From the NCBI GenBank assembly GCA_003214355.1, contig QCLS01000011.1, forward strand, positions 1 through 39,081: 39,081 nucleotides of DNA, in the 5' to 3' direction. A program made the translations under genes and the position numbers. The notes below the pieces were generated by a model. That model was not told where the DNA came from. It was given only the letters and a program-made list of their open reading frames with translations, and did no database searches. Below, one piece after another: positions 1 through 7,035 of this stretch (positions within the stretch are counted from its first letter, which is position 1; every line of letters starts with the position of its first letter). The DNA is from Prochlorococcus sp. AG-418-C09. GTDB taxonomy: Bacteria; Cyanobacteriota; Cyanobacteriia; PCC-6307; Cyanobiaceae.

Positions 1-275
1 CTCAAACCTTTAATTAGAAATGATAGTAATCCTTTTGTAATTAATGCGTCAGAATAACCTTGCCAAGTAACCTTGCCTTTTTCCAAATATCCTTTTATAA
101 AAACTTCAGAAACACAACCTTTGACTTTATTAACAGGGGTAAGGATCTCTTTATCGGGCAGTTGTAATTTATTCCCGAGCCACAAAATGTATTCATATTT
201 TCTCTTTGGGTCATTTGTAGACTTTAACTTCTCAACTAATTCTGATAATTTTTGATAGGTTCTTTTATTTTCCAT
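1..275 (-). CDS. sufE: SufE-like sulfur acceptor, 3' end cut by window edge
   Basis: The reading frame opens at an ATG (275-273) and runs off the left edge after 91 codons, so only the N-terminal two thirds is visible. The translation includes YEYILWLGNKL and then VKGCVSEVF, which matches the SufE signature in which the conserved Cys accepts persulfide sulfur from the cysteine desulfurase SufS. The following stretch (KGKVTWQGYSDALITKGL) also fits the SufE fold. In the family the protein passes sulfur to the SufBCD scaffold for iron-sulfur cluster assembly in the cytoplasm. An ATG at 279 is out of frame and stops at once. It lies 39 nt downstream of the folate gene on the same strand, so co-transcription is possible. 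Confidence 0.85.
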   Translation of the reverse strand, partial: MENKRTYQKLSELVEKLKSTNDPKRKYEYILWLGNKLQLPDKEILTPVNKVKGCVSEVFIKGYLEKGKVTWQGYSDALITKGLLSFLIKGL

Positions 276-314
276 TCATGAATAAATAATTAATTTAATA
301 GTGATAAGAAAGCA

Positions 315-872
315 TTATACATAGATTCCTTTCTCGGTTATGTAGCCATTTAATTCAATGTCCCATTTTGCTTTAGGCAGTAAATTTTCACTAATGCAAT
401 TCGAGGTGAGAACTCCAATTATTTTAATTGACCTCCAATGCTTATTTGATCTTAATTTGTCGTAGTAACCCCCTCCATATCCTAACCTTAAAAGAGTTTT
501 ATCCATAGCAAGGCAAGGTACTAAAATCAATGAAATCTCATTAAATGACAATGCCTTGTGATTGGCCGGTGAAGGTATACCTTCGTAGTCATTTTCCAAA
601 GGGGAATCATCCCATACATAAAATCCCAGATCTTTATTTTGTTTGCATTTTGGTAAAGCTAATGGATACTTTATTTTTAAGCTTCTAATATCTATTTCAT
701 TATTAAGAGGCCAATAAATTGAAATGTATCTTTCTTTAAATGTAGTTTTATAAAAGGATTCAACAAATAATTCTACATTCGTTTTTACTTTTTCTCTCTC
801 TAATTGGGAAGCCTTTTCCCTAATTAATTTATATTTCTTTCTTTCTTGCGCTTTAATTGTTTTAATTTCCAT
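315..872 (-). CDS. 5-formyltetrahydrofolate cyclo-ligase family protein
   Basis: A 185-residue protein, normal for the family that converts 5-formyl-THF to 5,10-methenyl-THF with ATP. An N-terminal basic helix carries the family's start pattern (KKYKLIREKASQL). The C-terminal block reads LVPCLAMDKTLLRLGYGGGYYDKL, of which RLGYGGGYYD is the diagnostic nucleotide/folate-binding signature. It starts with ATG five bases after the ruvC stop, so it probably belongs to a chlI-ruvC-cyclo-ligase transcript. With folD elsewhere in the window it contributes to one-carbon folate interconversion. Family identification is firm. The substrate is inferred from the family. Confidence 0.88.
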   Translation of the reverse strand: MEIKTIKAQERKKYKLIREKASQLEREKVKTNVELFVESFYKTTFKERYISIYWPLNNEIDIRSLKIKYPLALPKCKQNKDLGFYVWDDSPLENDYEGIPSPANHKALSFNEISLILVPCLAMDKTLLRLGYGGGYYDKLRSNKHWRSIKIIGVLTSNCISENLLPKAKWDIELNGYITEKGIYV

Positions 873-877
873 TCTTG

Positions 878-1348
878 TTATAGATCCTCCTCATTCAATC
901 TTGTTAGTGCTATTGCTAAAGCATCTGCAGAATCATCAGGCCTGGGAGGAAAATTTAGATCTAAATTTAGCATTACTGCATCTAAAACTTCTCGCTTAGA
1001 TGCCTTCCCTGAACCTGTAATAGTAAGTTTTATTTGAGCGGGAGCATATTCACTTATGGGGATTCTTTTAGAGCCAAGTGCCATTAGAATGACTCCCCTA
1101 GCTTGAACAACATTTATAGTATTACTTGACTTATAAAAAAAGAACTTCTCAACGGCTGCAATATCAGGTTCCCACTTATCAATCAATTCGTTTAAGTCGG
1201 TATATATCTCAATTAACCTATCTACTTCTTTTTTATCTTTGCTTGTTTCAATAATCCCACAATCTAGTAGTTTTTTTTGTCCGTCAATAAGTTCTATTAG
1301 CCCATATCCTACTCTTGCTAATCCAGGATCAATTCCAATAATTATCAA
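878..1348 (-). CDS. ruvC: Holliday junction resolvase RuvC
   Basis: A 156-residue RuvC endonuclease that cuts four-way DNA junctions during recombinational repair as a dimer with RuvAB. The first acidic catalytic residue is in [12 protein letters not shown] near the N-terminus. A second lies in AAVEKFFFY. The C-terminal acidic pair is in [13 protein letters not shown]. The start codon is TTG (1348-1346), sharing the four bases TTGA with the TGA stop of chlI. No upstream ATG is available, and the protein begins exactly where RuvC proteins usually begin, which supports this start and suggests translational coupling. Confidence 0.95.
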   Translation of the reverse strand: MIIIGIDPGLARVGYGLIELIDGQKKLLDCGIIETSKDKKEVDRLIEIYTDLNELIDKWEPDIAAVEKFFFYKSSNTINVVQARGVILMALGSKRIPISEYAPAQIKLTITGSGKASKREVLDAVMLNLDLNFPPRPDDSADALAIALTRLNEEDL

Positions 1349-2445
1349 TATATTTTTTCCTCGTTTACTACTAACTGGAATTTTGAAATGTTTTCATCCT
1401 CATCAATCTCAAATATTTTACAGAAAGCCTTAATAACTTTATCTCCAGAGTCAACTTGTTCCAATGGATCTTTTCTTAATCGATGCCTGAGAGAACAAGT
1501 AATAACTCTAGCTATGTCATCTTCAGATACATCATCTCTTCCCTCAAAAGCAGCAATTGCCTTGGCTGAGCGATTAGTTACTATATCTCCTCTTAAACCA
1601 TCAACATCAAGCTCACCGCAAATAGCAGAAATGTTTAATCTCAATTCCTCATCTATATTTACACTTTTAAGTTTTTCTTGAGCAGCCACAACTCTTTCTT
1701 GTAACTGAATTTGTTTGTCTTCTACACTCCGTGAAAATTCCTCAGGGTTGTTATCAAAGGATGTTCTCTGATCAACTACTCTCACTCTTAAATCAGCTTC
1801 TCTAACAGTCTTTACCTCAACGCTCATTCCAAATCTATCCAAGAGCTGGGGTCTTAACTCTCCCTCTTCCGGGTTACCAGATCCAATTAGCACAAATCTT
1901 GCTGGATGACGAACTGAAACACCCTCCCTTTCAACGGTATTCCATCCAGAAGCCGCTGAATCTAAGAGAACATCTACAAGATGATCGTCTAACAGGTTCA
2001 CTTCATCAACGTAAAGTAGACCTCGATTAGCTTTGGCAAGTAATCCTGGTTCAAAGGCTTTAACACCCTCACTTAGTGCTTTCTCAATATCAATTGTTCC
2101 GCATAATCTATCTTCAGTTGCGCCTAATGGTAAATCAATCATTGGCACTTGTTGTTTATATATTTCTAGTTCTTTCCCAATTTCTATTTTCTCTAATACT
2201 TCCTGGCTTTGTAAATCTGGATCAATAGGGGAACTATTGTAGGGATCACCTTTGACTACATCAATTGCAGGGAGTAAATCTGCTAAAGCTCTAATTGTGG
2301 TTGATTTCCCAGTTCCTCTATCGCCCATAATCATTACACCACCAATTCTAGGATCAATTACATTTAATAGAAGAGCTAATTTCATTTCTTCTTGCCCTAT
2401 TACGGCAGTAAATGGGAAAACCCTTCTTTTCTTAGATAAATTCAC
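1345..2445 (-). CDS. chlI: Magnesium chelatase ATPase subunit I
   Basis: A 366-residue AAA+ ATPase, close to the usual length for ChlI/BchI. It works with ChlD and ChlH to insert Mg2+ into protoporphyrin IX, the first committed step of chlorophyll synthesis. The Walker A motif GDRGTGKST is at residues 41-49. A Walker B-like [10 protein letters not shown] follows near residue 143. The ChlI-specific sequences [23 protein letters not shown] and [13 protein letters not shown]-like C-terminal residues are present. The start codon is GTG. The stop overlaps the TTG start of ruvC. An upstream gap of about 190 bp separates it from the methyltransferase gene, so it probably has its own promoter. Confidence 0.96.
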   Translation of the reverse strand: MNLSKKRRVFPFTAVIGQEEMKLALLLNVIDPRIGGVMIMGDRGTGKSTTIRALADLLPAIDVVKGDPYNSSPIDPDLQSQEVLEKIEIGKELEIYKQQVPMIDLPLGATEDRLCGTIDIEKALSEGVKAFEPGLLAKANRGLLYVDEVNLLDDHLVDVLLDSAASGWNTVEREGVSVRHPARFVLIGSGNPEEGELRPQLLDRFGMSVEVKTVREADLRVRVVDQRTSFDNNPEEFSRSVEDKQIQLQERVVAAQEKLKSVNIDEELRLNISAICGELDVDGLRGDIVTNRSAKAIAAFEGRDDVSEDDIARVITCSLRHRLRKDPLEQVDSGDKVIKAFCKIFEIDEDENISKFQLVVNEEKIY

Positions 2446-2575
2446 TTTCTAACTACTCTAAAAATCAAATCACCAGTTGATGTTACTTCAGATATTGATA
2501 TTAGTAAATATGATTTAAATTAAAGTTTTTTATTTAAATTAATTATTTTTTTTGAGGAGTAATATTTAATTATAT

Positions 2576-2629
2576 AAAAAAGATCCATAAAGCTCCTTTA
2601 TAATTGAATTATTAATTTCATAAAGCTTT
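2576..2629 (-). terminator. Possible weak terminator behind the RNA methyltransferase gene
   Basis: On the minus strand, arms at 2620-2629 and 2589-2601 can form a 10-bp stem with a three-base bulge. A run of six T follows at 2581-2576, seven bases past the stem. It starts four bases after the methyltransferase stop. The distance to the T run is larger than in a classic rho-independent terminator, so it may be leaky or only a chance AT-rich hairpin. Confidence 0.3.
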
Positions 2630-2632
2630 TAA

Positions 2633-3391
2633 TTAGTTCTTATTTAAATTATTAAGGGCCCAATTAATTTGATGAATAATGCCTCTTATCATATTTAATT
2701 CATTCTTTGAAGTCTTAGCTCGAATGATATATTTCTTGAATTTACTTATTCTTGCAGCTGAAGTATGACTTAAGAGATAGCCAATTTTTCTTAGCATTCT
2801 TTCCATCTCTGAAAAACATATTTCTATCTCGGCGGTCGAGCTAAGATCGCATTCAACTAAATTCTTAGTATTTTTGTTATTTGATAATCTACTTAATTCA
2901 TAAAGAACTATTGAAACCGCATGGGATAAGTTTAAAGATGGATAGTTTTTATTAGTACCTATTTTGAAAGTTTTATGTGAGAGAAGCATTTCTTGATTTG
3001 TTAAACCTCTATCTTCTCTTCCAAATACAAATGCTAATTTGTTTATTGTTTGAAAATTGCAAATCCATCTGGTTGCGCTCTCAAGTGATTCTTGAATCGG
3101 TTCATTTGATGCATTATTACTTTCTAATTTACCCGAGCCAGCCAAAACTAGATCACAATCTCCAACAGCATCAAATAATGTTTCATAAACATTGCAATTA
3201 TTAATGTATTGCATACCTTTTAATGCCATCTTTTGGGCTTCTAATGAGTGAATATCGCACCTGGGTGAGACAATTCTTAATTCATCTACCATAAAGTTTG
3301 CACATAATCTTGCAACGCTACCAATATTAATAGGCCCTTGAGGCTCAACTAAAATTATTATCAGATTTAGAAATCTTTTTTCTAATTTCAA
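2633..3391 (-). CDS. SPOUT-class RNA 2'-O-methyltransferase, TrmH/TrmJ type
   Basis: A 252-residue protein with the TrmH (SpoU) N-terminal motif VEPQGPINIGSVARLCANF, the middle motif FVFGREDRGLTNQE, and the C-terminal SAM-binding motif PSLNLSHAVSIVLYEL. Together these make the trefoil-knot methyltransferase fold. Length and order match TrmJ, which methylates the ribose at tRNA position 32, but the exact target is not visible in the sequence. The start is TTG (3391-3389), overlapping the stop of the cytochrome gene by TTGA. This suggests that the two are made from one transcript. Confidence 0.88.
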   Translation of the reverse strand: MKLEKRFLNLIIILVEPQGPINIGSVARLCANFMVDELRIVSPRCDIHSLEAQKMALKGMQYINNCNVYETLFDAVGDCDLVLAGSGKLESNNASNEPIQESLESATRWICNFQTINKLAFVFGREDRGLTNQEMLLSHKTFKIGTNKNYPSLNLSHAVSIVLYELSRLSNNKNTKNLVECDLSSTAEIEICFSEMERMLRKIGYLLSHTSAARISKFKKYIIRAKTSKNELNMIRGIIHQINWALNNLNKN

Positions 3392-3774
3392 TTTAGTGTA
3401 TGTAGATAAGTTAATAAATCCGACATATTCTGAGGCTCAATTTCAAAACTTGGCATTGGAGGAGTAAGACCTTTGGTTACTTGTTTAATAATTTGAGAAT
3501 CACTTAACCTTTCCGTTACAGCATGTAAGTCAGGACCAACTAGACCCCTTGCCGTTATGCCATGACATCCTACACAGTTCATTTTGAATAATCCAACTCC
3601 AGTTGAAAGAGACCCTTCTAACTTAAGAGTTTTTCTAGTGTATTCACTATCTCTATAATTATAAAGAAATAAGAATACTGATGAAATTAATATTATGGCT
3701 ATTAACAAAATACCCTTTGTTAAATATTCTTTTGAGTTATTCTTTTCTACTGCAGAAGATGAAGATGATGTCAC
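3388..3774 (-). CDS. cytM: Membrane-anchored monohaem cytochrome c, cytochrome cM-like
   Basis: A 128-residue protein with a cytoplasmic Ser-rich start, one membrane segment (about residues 20-42, GILLIAIILISSVFLFLYNY) and a small haem domain. The haem site is MNCVGCHG (CxxCH) near residue 71. The likely sixth ligand is the Met of TPPMPSF near residue 107. The layout and the sequence around the haem resemble cyanobacterial cytochrome cM, a low-abundance c-type cytochrome linked to respiration and stress. The start codon is GTG at 3774. It is divergent from petG with only 55 bp between them and shares TTGA with the methyltransferase gene downstream. Confidence 0.8.
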   Translation of the reverse strand: MTSSSSSAVEKNNSKEYLTKGILLIAIILISSVFLFLYNYRDSEYTRKTLKLEGSLSTGVGLFKMNCVGCHGITARGLVGPDLHAVTERLSDSQIIKQVTKGLTPPMPSFEIEPQNMSDLLTYLHTLN

Positions 3775-3802
3775 AACAATTAATAGCTATGTAATAATTG
3801 TG

Positions 3803-3808
3803 TATAAG
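3803..3808 (+). promoter_or_regulatory. Candidate -10 element for petG
   Basis: TATAAG at 3803-3808 lies 21 bases before the petG ATG, and TATAAA follows at 3812. It would place a start site near 3815 with a leader of about 15 nt. The -35 region is not recognisable, as is common in AT-rich picocyanobacteria. Confidence 0.35.
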
Positions 3809-3809
3809 A

Positions 3810-3815
3810 ATTATA
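3810..3815 (-). promoter_or_regulatory. Candidate -10 element for the cytochrome cM-like gene
   Basis: A perfect TATAAT reads on the minus strand at 3815-3810. It would start transcription near 3803, about 29 nt before the GTG start. It sits directly against the opposing petG element. Confidence 0.4.
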
Positions 3816-3829
3816 AAAAAAGCTATTAA

Positions 3830-3949
3830 ATGATTGAACCGTTACTTTGTGGAATAGTTTTAGGATTAGTGCCTATTACTTTACTAGGACTATTTGTTAG
3901 TGCTTGGAATCAATATAGAAGGGGATCAGGATTGTTAGACCTTGACTAA
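3830..3949 (+). CDS. petG: Cytochrome b6f complex small subunit PetG
   Basis: A 39-codon gene. The protein begins [20 protein letters not shown] and ends [10 protein letters not shown]. This is the single-helix PetG (subunit 5) of the cytochrome b6f complex, which sits in the thylakoid membrane and stabilises the complex. One membrane segment fills residues 4-26, followed by a basic stromal tail (YRR). Length and sequence agree with the family, where 37-39 residues is usual. Its stop codon lies inside the end of rsmD on the other strand (15-bp convergent overlap). Confidence 0.95.
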   Translation: MIEPLLCGIVLGLVPITLLGLFVSAWNQYRRGSGLLDLD

Positions 3950-4522
3950 GAATTTAAGTTTTGTTTGCCCATATACTCTCTCATCATTTAACTTCAAGTA
4001 ATTACCTATTTTAAAATCTGAATATTTTGAATGCTCACAAATTATTGTTGTTGTTTGTCCTATAAATTTATTATCCCTAAGAAGATCAAGAATTGCTTCA
4101 TAATAATTACTTTTATAAGGGGGATCAATATAAACAAAATCAAATTCAAATCCTTCATTGGAAGTAACATTTGATTCCTTCGTATTGTTTTTCGACTTAA
4201 GCCAGCTAAAAGCATCTTCTCTTAAAACAGTTATACCATCTCGCATGCTTGTTGCTTGAGCTACAGAAAAAATATTTTTAAAGCAAATCTCAGAATTTAT
4301 TCTGCTTTTTTCAATGGCAATTATTTTTTTTGCACCATGATTAATAGCTTCGCATGATATTGCGCCTGTGCCGCTGAATAAATCAAGCCAATTTGAGTTC
4401 AAGACATTTCCTCTCAATATATTAAACAAGGCTTCTCTAACCATCAAAGTGGTTGGCCTAGTAATATCTTCTTTTGGACTTATTATTTTCTTTCCACCAA
4501 TTAATTTTAAAGTTGTCTTCAT
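3935..4522 (-). CDS. rsmD: 16S rRNA guanine-N2 methyltransferase RsmD
   Basis: A 195-residue class I SAM methyltransferase. The N-terminus carries the RsmD pattern [17 protein letters not shown] followed by VREALFNIL. The SAM-binding motif is [15 protein letters not shown], and the catalytic motif is [14 protein letters not shown] (DPPY). In the family the enzyme methylates G966 of 16S rRNA in the assembled 30S particle. The ATG start is 15 bases after the hisH stop, so the two are probably co-transcribed. Its 3' end overlaps petG on the opposite strand. Confidence 0.93.
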   Translation of the reverse strand: MKTTLKLIGGKKIISPKEDITRPTTLMVREALFNILRGNVLNSNWLDLFSGTGAISCEAINHGAKKIIAIEKSRINSEICFKNIFSVAQATSMRDGITVLREDAFSWLKSKNNTKESNVTSNEGFEFDFVYIDPPYKSNYYEAILDLLRDNKFIGQTTTIICEHSKYSDFKIGNYLKLNDERVYGQTKLKFLVKV

Positions 4523-4537
4523 AGATATTTTATTTAG

Positions 4538-5155
4538 TTATATACTTTGAAGCCATTTTCGAAGAATTAACTCACCAGCTTTCCCCGATTTCTCAGGGTG
4601 AAATTGGCAGGCAACTAAGTTTTCATGTTCGATTATTGCAGCTAATTTAACTGAGCCGTATTCGACATTTGCTGAAACTAATTTTCTATCAAGTGGATTA
4701 ACATAAAATGAGTGATCGAAATAAACCCAATTTGCATTCCTTGAATCAACATCTATAAGATTACTTGCTTTTGTAGGAATTAAATTGCACCAACCAATGT
4801 GTGGGATCCTTTGATTTACAATCTTGGGAATTTTATTTACGTTTCCAGAAATAATACTCAAACCTTTTTTAGAACCTTCATCACTTTGATCAAAAAGAAG
4901 TTGCAATCCAAGGCAAATTCCCAGGAAAGAGTTACCATGAGAGATCCAGTCTTTGATTGCATCAATAAGACCTGTTTTTGTTAGATTCTCAACAGCAGGA
5001 TCAAAAGCACCTTGGCCAGGTATTATTAGTGCTTTGCAGTGATTAATTTGGACTTTCTGATTAATTAATAAAACTTCTTCACCAAGATTCTCAATAGCTC
5101 TTTTCACGGAATGAATATTGCCCATCCCATAATCTATTAGTCCAATCTTTTTCAC
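4538..5155 (-). CDS. hisH: Imidazole glycerol phosphate synthase, glutaminase subunit HisH
   Basis: A 205-residue class I glutamine amidotransferase. It starts KKIGLIDYGMGNIHSVKRA, the standard HisH opening. The nucleophile Cys lies in FLGICLGLQLLFD near residue 80, and the His-Glu pair is in ACQFHPEKSG near the C-terminus. It releases ammonia from glutamine for HisF in histidine and AICAR formation. The start codon is GTG at 5155, seven bases downstream of the trxA stop, so a trxA-hisH-rsmD transcript is likely. Confidence 0.95.
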   Translation of the reverse strand: MKKIGLIDYGMGNIHSVKRAIENLGEEVLLINQKVQINHCKALIIPGQGAFDPAVENLTKTGLIDAIKDWISHGNSFLGICLGLQLLFDQSDEGSKKGLSIISGNVNKIPKIVNQRIPHIGWCNLIPTKASNLIDVDSRNANWVYFDHSFYVNPLDRKLVSANVEYGSVKLAAIIEHENLVACQFHPEKSGKAGELILRKWLQSI

Positions 5156-5162
5156 TAGCTAT

Positions 5163-5486
5163 TTATAAGTGCTTAGAAAGTGTGCTTGAAAGTGTTCCTT
5201 TAGGTACTGCACCAACAACAGTATCAACTTTTTGACCTCCTTTAAAGATCATTAATGTTGGGATACTTCTGATGCCATACTGACTGGCAACATTTGGGTT
5301 TTCATCTGTATTTAATTTAAATACTTTAATTTTCCCTTCAAAATCCTTTGAAATTTCTTCTACTATTGGTGCGACCATTCTGCATGGACCACACCAAGGT
5401 GCCCAGAAATCAACTAAAACGGGTAAATCACTTTGTAAGACATCTTTATCAAATGAAGAGTCAGTAACTGCAGGCGCTGATGACAT
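5163..5486 (-). CDS. trxA: Thioredoxin
   Basis: A 107-residue single-domain thioredoxin with the redox-active motif [10 protein letters not shown] near residue 31, the buried Asp in [10 protein letters not shown] and the cis-proline in [10 protein letters not shown]. It reduces protein disulfides in the cytoplasm and connects photosynthetic electron flow to enzyme activity. It follows Yfr1 on the same strand after a 92-bp gap, which matches the guaB-Yfr1-trxA arrangement known in picocyanobacteria. AT-rich candidate -10 sequences (TATACA, TATATT) lie between Yfr1 and the ATG. Confidence 0.95.
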   Translation of the reverse strand: MSSAPAVTDSSFDKDVLQSDLPVLVDFWAPWCGPCRMVAPIVEEISKDFEGKIKVFKLNTDENPNVASQYGIRSIPTLMIFKGGQKVDTVVGAVPKGTLSSTLSKHL

Positions 5487-5578
5487 AATTTATATATTCC
5501 TTTAAAAAATTTAGCAGGCAATTTTTCTTAGTGCTGATTTAATTACAAATATAAAATGTATAAGTTACAAATTGTATT

Positions 5579-5638
5579 AAAAAAAGCCCGAAAATAAATC
5601 GGGCCATTTGTGTGTGAGGAGTATGGGGTTTCCCCCAT
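5579..5638 (-). ncRNA. yfr1: Small regulatory RNA Yfr1
   Basis: On the minus strand there is a short 5' hairpin (GGGGAAACCCC type, arms 5638-5633 and 5628-5623), then the single-stranded motif ACTCCTCACACACAAA (5622-5607). A terminator hairpin follows (GCCCGA and TCGGGC, 5604-5599 and 5591-5586), ending in seven T (5585-5579). Two stem-loops flanking an invariant ACUCCUCACAC core, about 55-60 nt in total, is exactly Yfr1. Location between guaB and trxA is the known position in marine cyanobacteria. The RNA pairs with mRNAs, including those for outer-membrane porins. Its terminator probably also ends guaB read-through. Confidence 0.92.
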
Positions 5639-5644
5639 TGTTTA

Positions 5645-5650
5645 ATAATA
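5645..5650 (-). promoter_or_regulatory. -10 element of Yfr1
   Basis: TATTAT on the minus strand at 5650-5645 lies seven bases before the expected 5' end of Yfr1 near 5638-5637. The -35 region is not conserved. Spacing to the RNA start supports the assignment. Confidence 0.55.
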
Positions 5651-5693
5651 GCTTCTTATTAGACCTTTTTCTCTTTCTCTAAAAGCTAATATA

Positions 5694-6860
5694 TTATTTA
5701 CCCATTCCTAATTGTTGAGCTTTTTGATAAACCTTACCCTCAGTAAGAAGTGAAGGGGCAATAACTATTTCAACATTTTGCATTTCCTTTATATTCTTTG
5801 CTCCTAATGTACTCATTGATGTCCTTATGGCTCCTAGTAGGTTATGTGTTCCATCGTCCAAAACTGCTGGCCCTCTTATTATCCTTTCTAAGCTTCCAGT
5901 CGAACCGACTTCAATTCTTGTACCTCTTGGTAAAATTGGACTTGGTGTTGCCATTCCCCAATGAAAGCCATTACCAGGTGCACTTGAGGCCCTTGCTATT
6001 GGTGAACCGATCATAACCGCATCAGCTCCACAAGCTATACATTTGCATATATCACCGCCAGTAACTATTCCTCCATCACCAATAATAGGAATATATTTAC
6101 CAGTCTCATTATAATAATCATCTCTTGCGTAACTACAATCGGATATTGCTGTGGCTTGAGGGATTCCAATACCTAGGACTCCGCGCGAAGTACAAGCGGC
6201 ACCAGGACCAATGCCAACCATTAATCCTGAAACCCCCGCTTCCATTAATAGTTTTGCGACTTCATATGTCACGCAGTTTCCTGCTATGACTGGAATATTA
6301 AGTGAATTACATAGTTCTTTTATGTTTAATGATTCTTGTCCATTTGTACCCAGATGTTTTGTGGAGACTACAGTCCCCTGTAAAAAAAACAAATCAGGCT
6401 TTGAGTCTGTTAAAGCCTCTTTAAATTTTATTGCAGCTTGTGGCGTCCCACTCAATGCAGCGATACCTCCCTTGCTTTTGATTTCATTGACTCTTTTATG
6501 AATAAGCTCTGTTTTGATTGGTTCTTTATATATTTTTTGCATCAGAGTAACAAATTCTTCTTTGCCCACAGAAGATATTTGACTCAATACTGTTTTAGGA
6601 TCCTCATATCTTGTCTGGATTCCTTCCATATTTAGAACCCCTAAAGACCCTAGATTTGATAGCTCTATTGCTGCATTAACATCAACTACACTATCCATTG
6701 CACTCGCTATGATGGGAACCTCTCTTTCAATCCCACCTATAGTCCAGGACGGGTTAGTTAATTCGTAATCTAAAGTCCTTTCTCCTGGCACAAGGGCTAT
6801 TTCGTCGATACCATAAGCCCTTCTGACTTTTTTGTTTAAACCGATTTGAATATTCAACAT
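5694..6860 (-). CDS. guaB: IMP dehydrogenase, GuaB3 type without CBS domains
   Basis: A 388-residue (beta/alpha)8-barrel enzyme of the IMPDH/GMP reductase family. IMPDH oxidises IMP to XMP, the first committed step of GMP synthesis. The active-site loop has its Cys in VGIGPGAACTSRGVLG, and phosphate-binding residues are in IIGDGGIVTGGDICKCI. It lacks the two CBS domains found in classical ~490-residue GuaB and matches the short cyanobacterial GuaB3 form. I chose the ATG at 6860 (MLNIQIGLNKK...) because the family begins there. An in-frame ATG 27 codons upstream gives an AT-rich, unconserved extension. It is divergent from gyrA and followed by Yfr1. Confidence 0.9.
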   Translation of the reverse strand: MLNIQIGLNKKVRRAYGIDEIALVPGERTLDYELTNPSWTIGGIEREVPIIASAMDSVVDVNAAIELSNLGSLGVLNMEGIQTRYEDPKTVLSQISSVGKEEFVTLMQKIYKEPIKTELIHKRVNEIKSKGGIAALSGTPQAAIKFKEALTDSKPDLFFLQGTVVSTKHLGTNGQESLNIKELCNSLNIPVIAGNCVTYEVAKLLMEAGVSGLMVGIGPGAACTSRGVLGIGIPQATAISDCSYARDDYYNETGKYIPIIGDGGIVTGGDICKCIACGADAVMIGSPIARASSAPGNGFHWGMATPSPILPRGTRIEVGSTGSLERIIRGPAVLDDGTHNLLGAIRTSMSTLGAKNIKEMQNVEIVIAPSLLTEGKVYQKAQQLGMGK

Positions 6861-7011
6861 ACGAGAATCCATTTTGATTAACTTAACAACTAAAGGGGTA
6901 TAACGCCAATAATTATTTGATAAAAAAAGATTTTTAATCATTTTAATTTATATTGTGAGTGTTTGAAAATCTTTTTTTTTATTATTTTTATTCAAACTGG
7001 CAATAACCCAT

Positions 7012-7017
7012 TATTAT
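7012..7017 (+). promoter_or_regulatory. Candidate -10 element for gyrA
   Basis: TATTAT at 7012-7017 lies 18 bases before the gyrA ATG and would give a leader of about 12 nt. No good -35 element is visible in the T-rich stretch upstream. Confidence 0.3.
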
Positions 7018-7035
7018 TAGAAAAAGTATTTTTAT

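Noticed and set aside
73-255. 60-codon plus-strand frame at the left edge
   Set aside because: The minus strand encodes a recognisable SufE here, so this is a shadow.
2553-2560. ACTCCTCA on the minus strand upstream of chlI, identical to part of the Yfr1 core
   Set aside because: Only eight bases, no flanking hairpins or terminator like those of Yfr1. Most likely chance.
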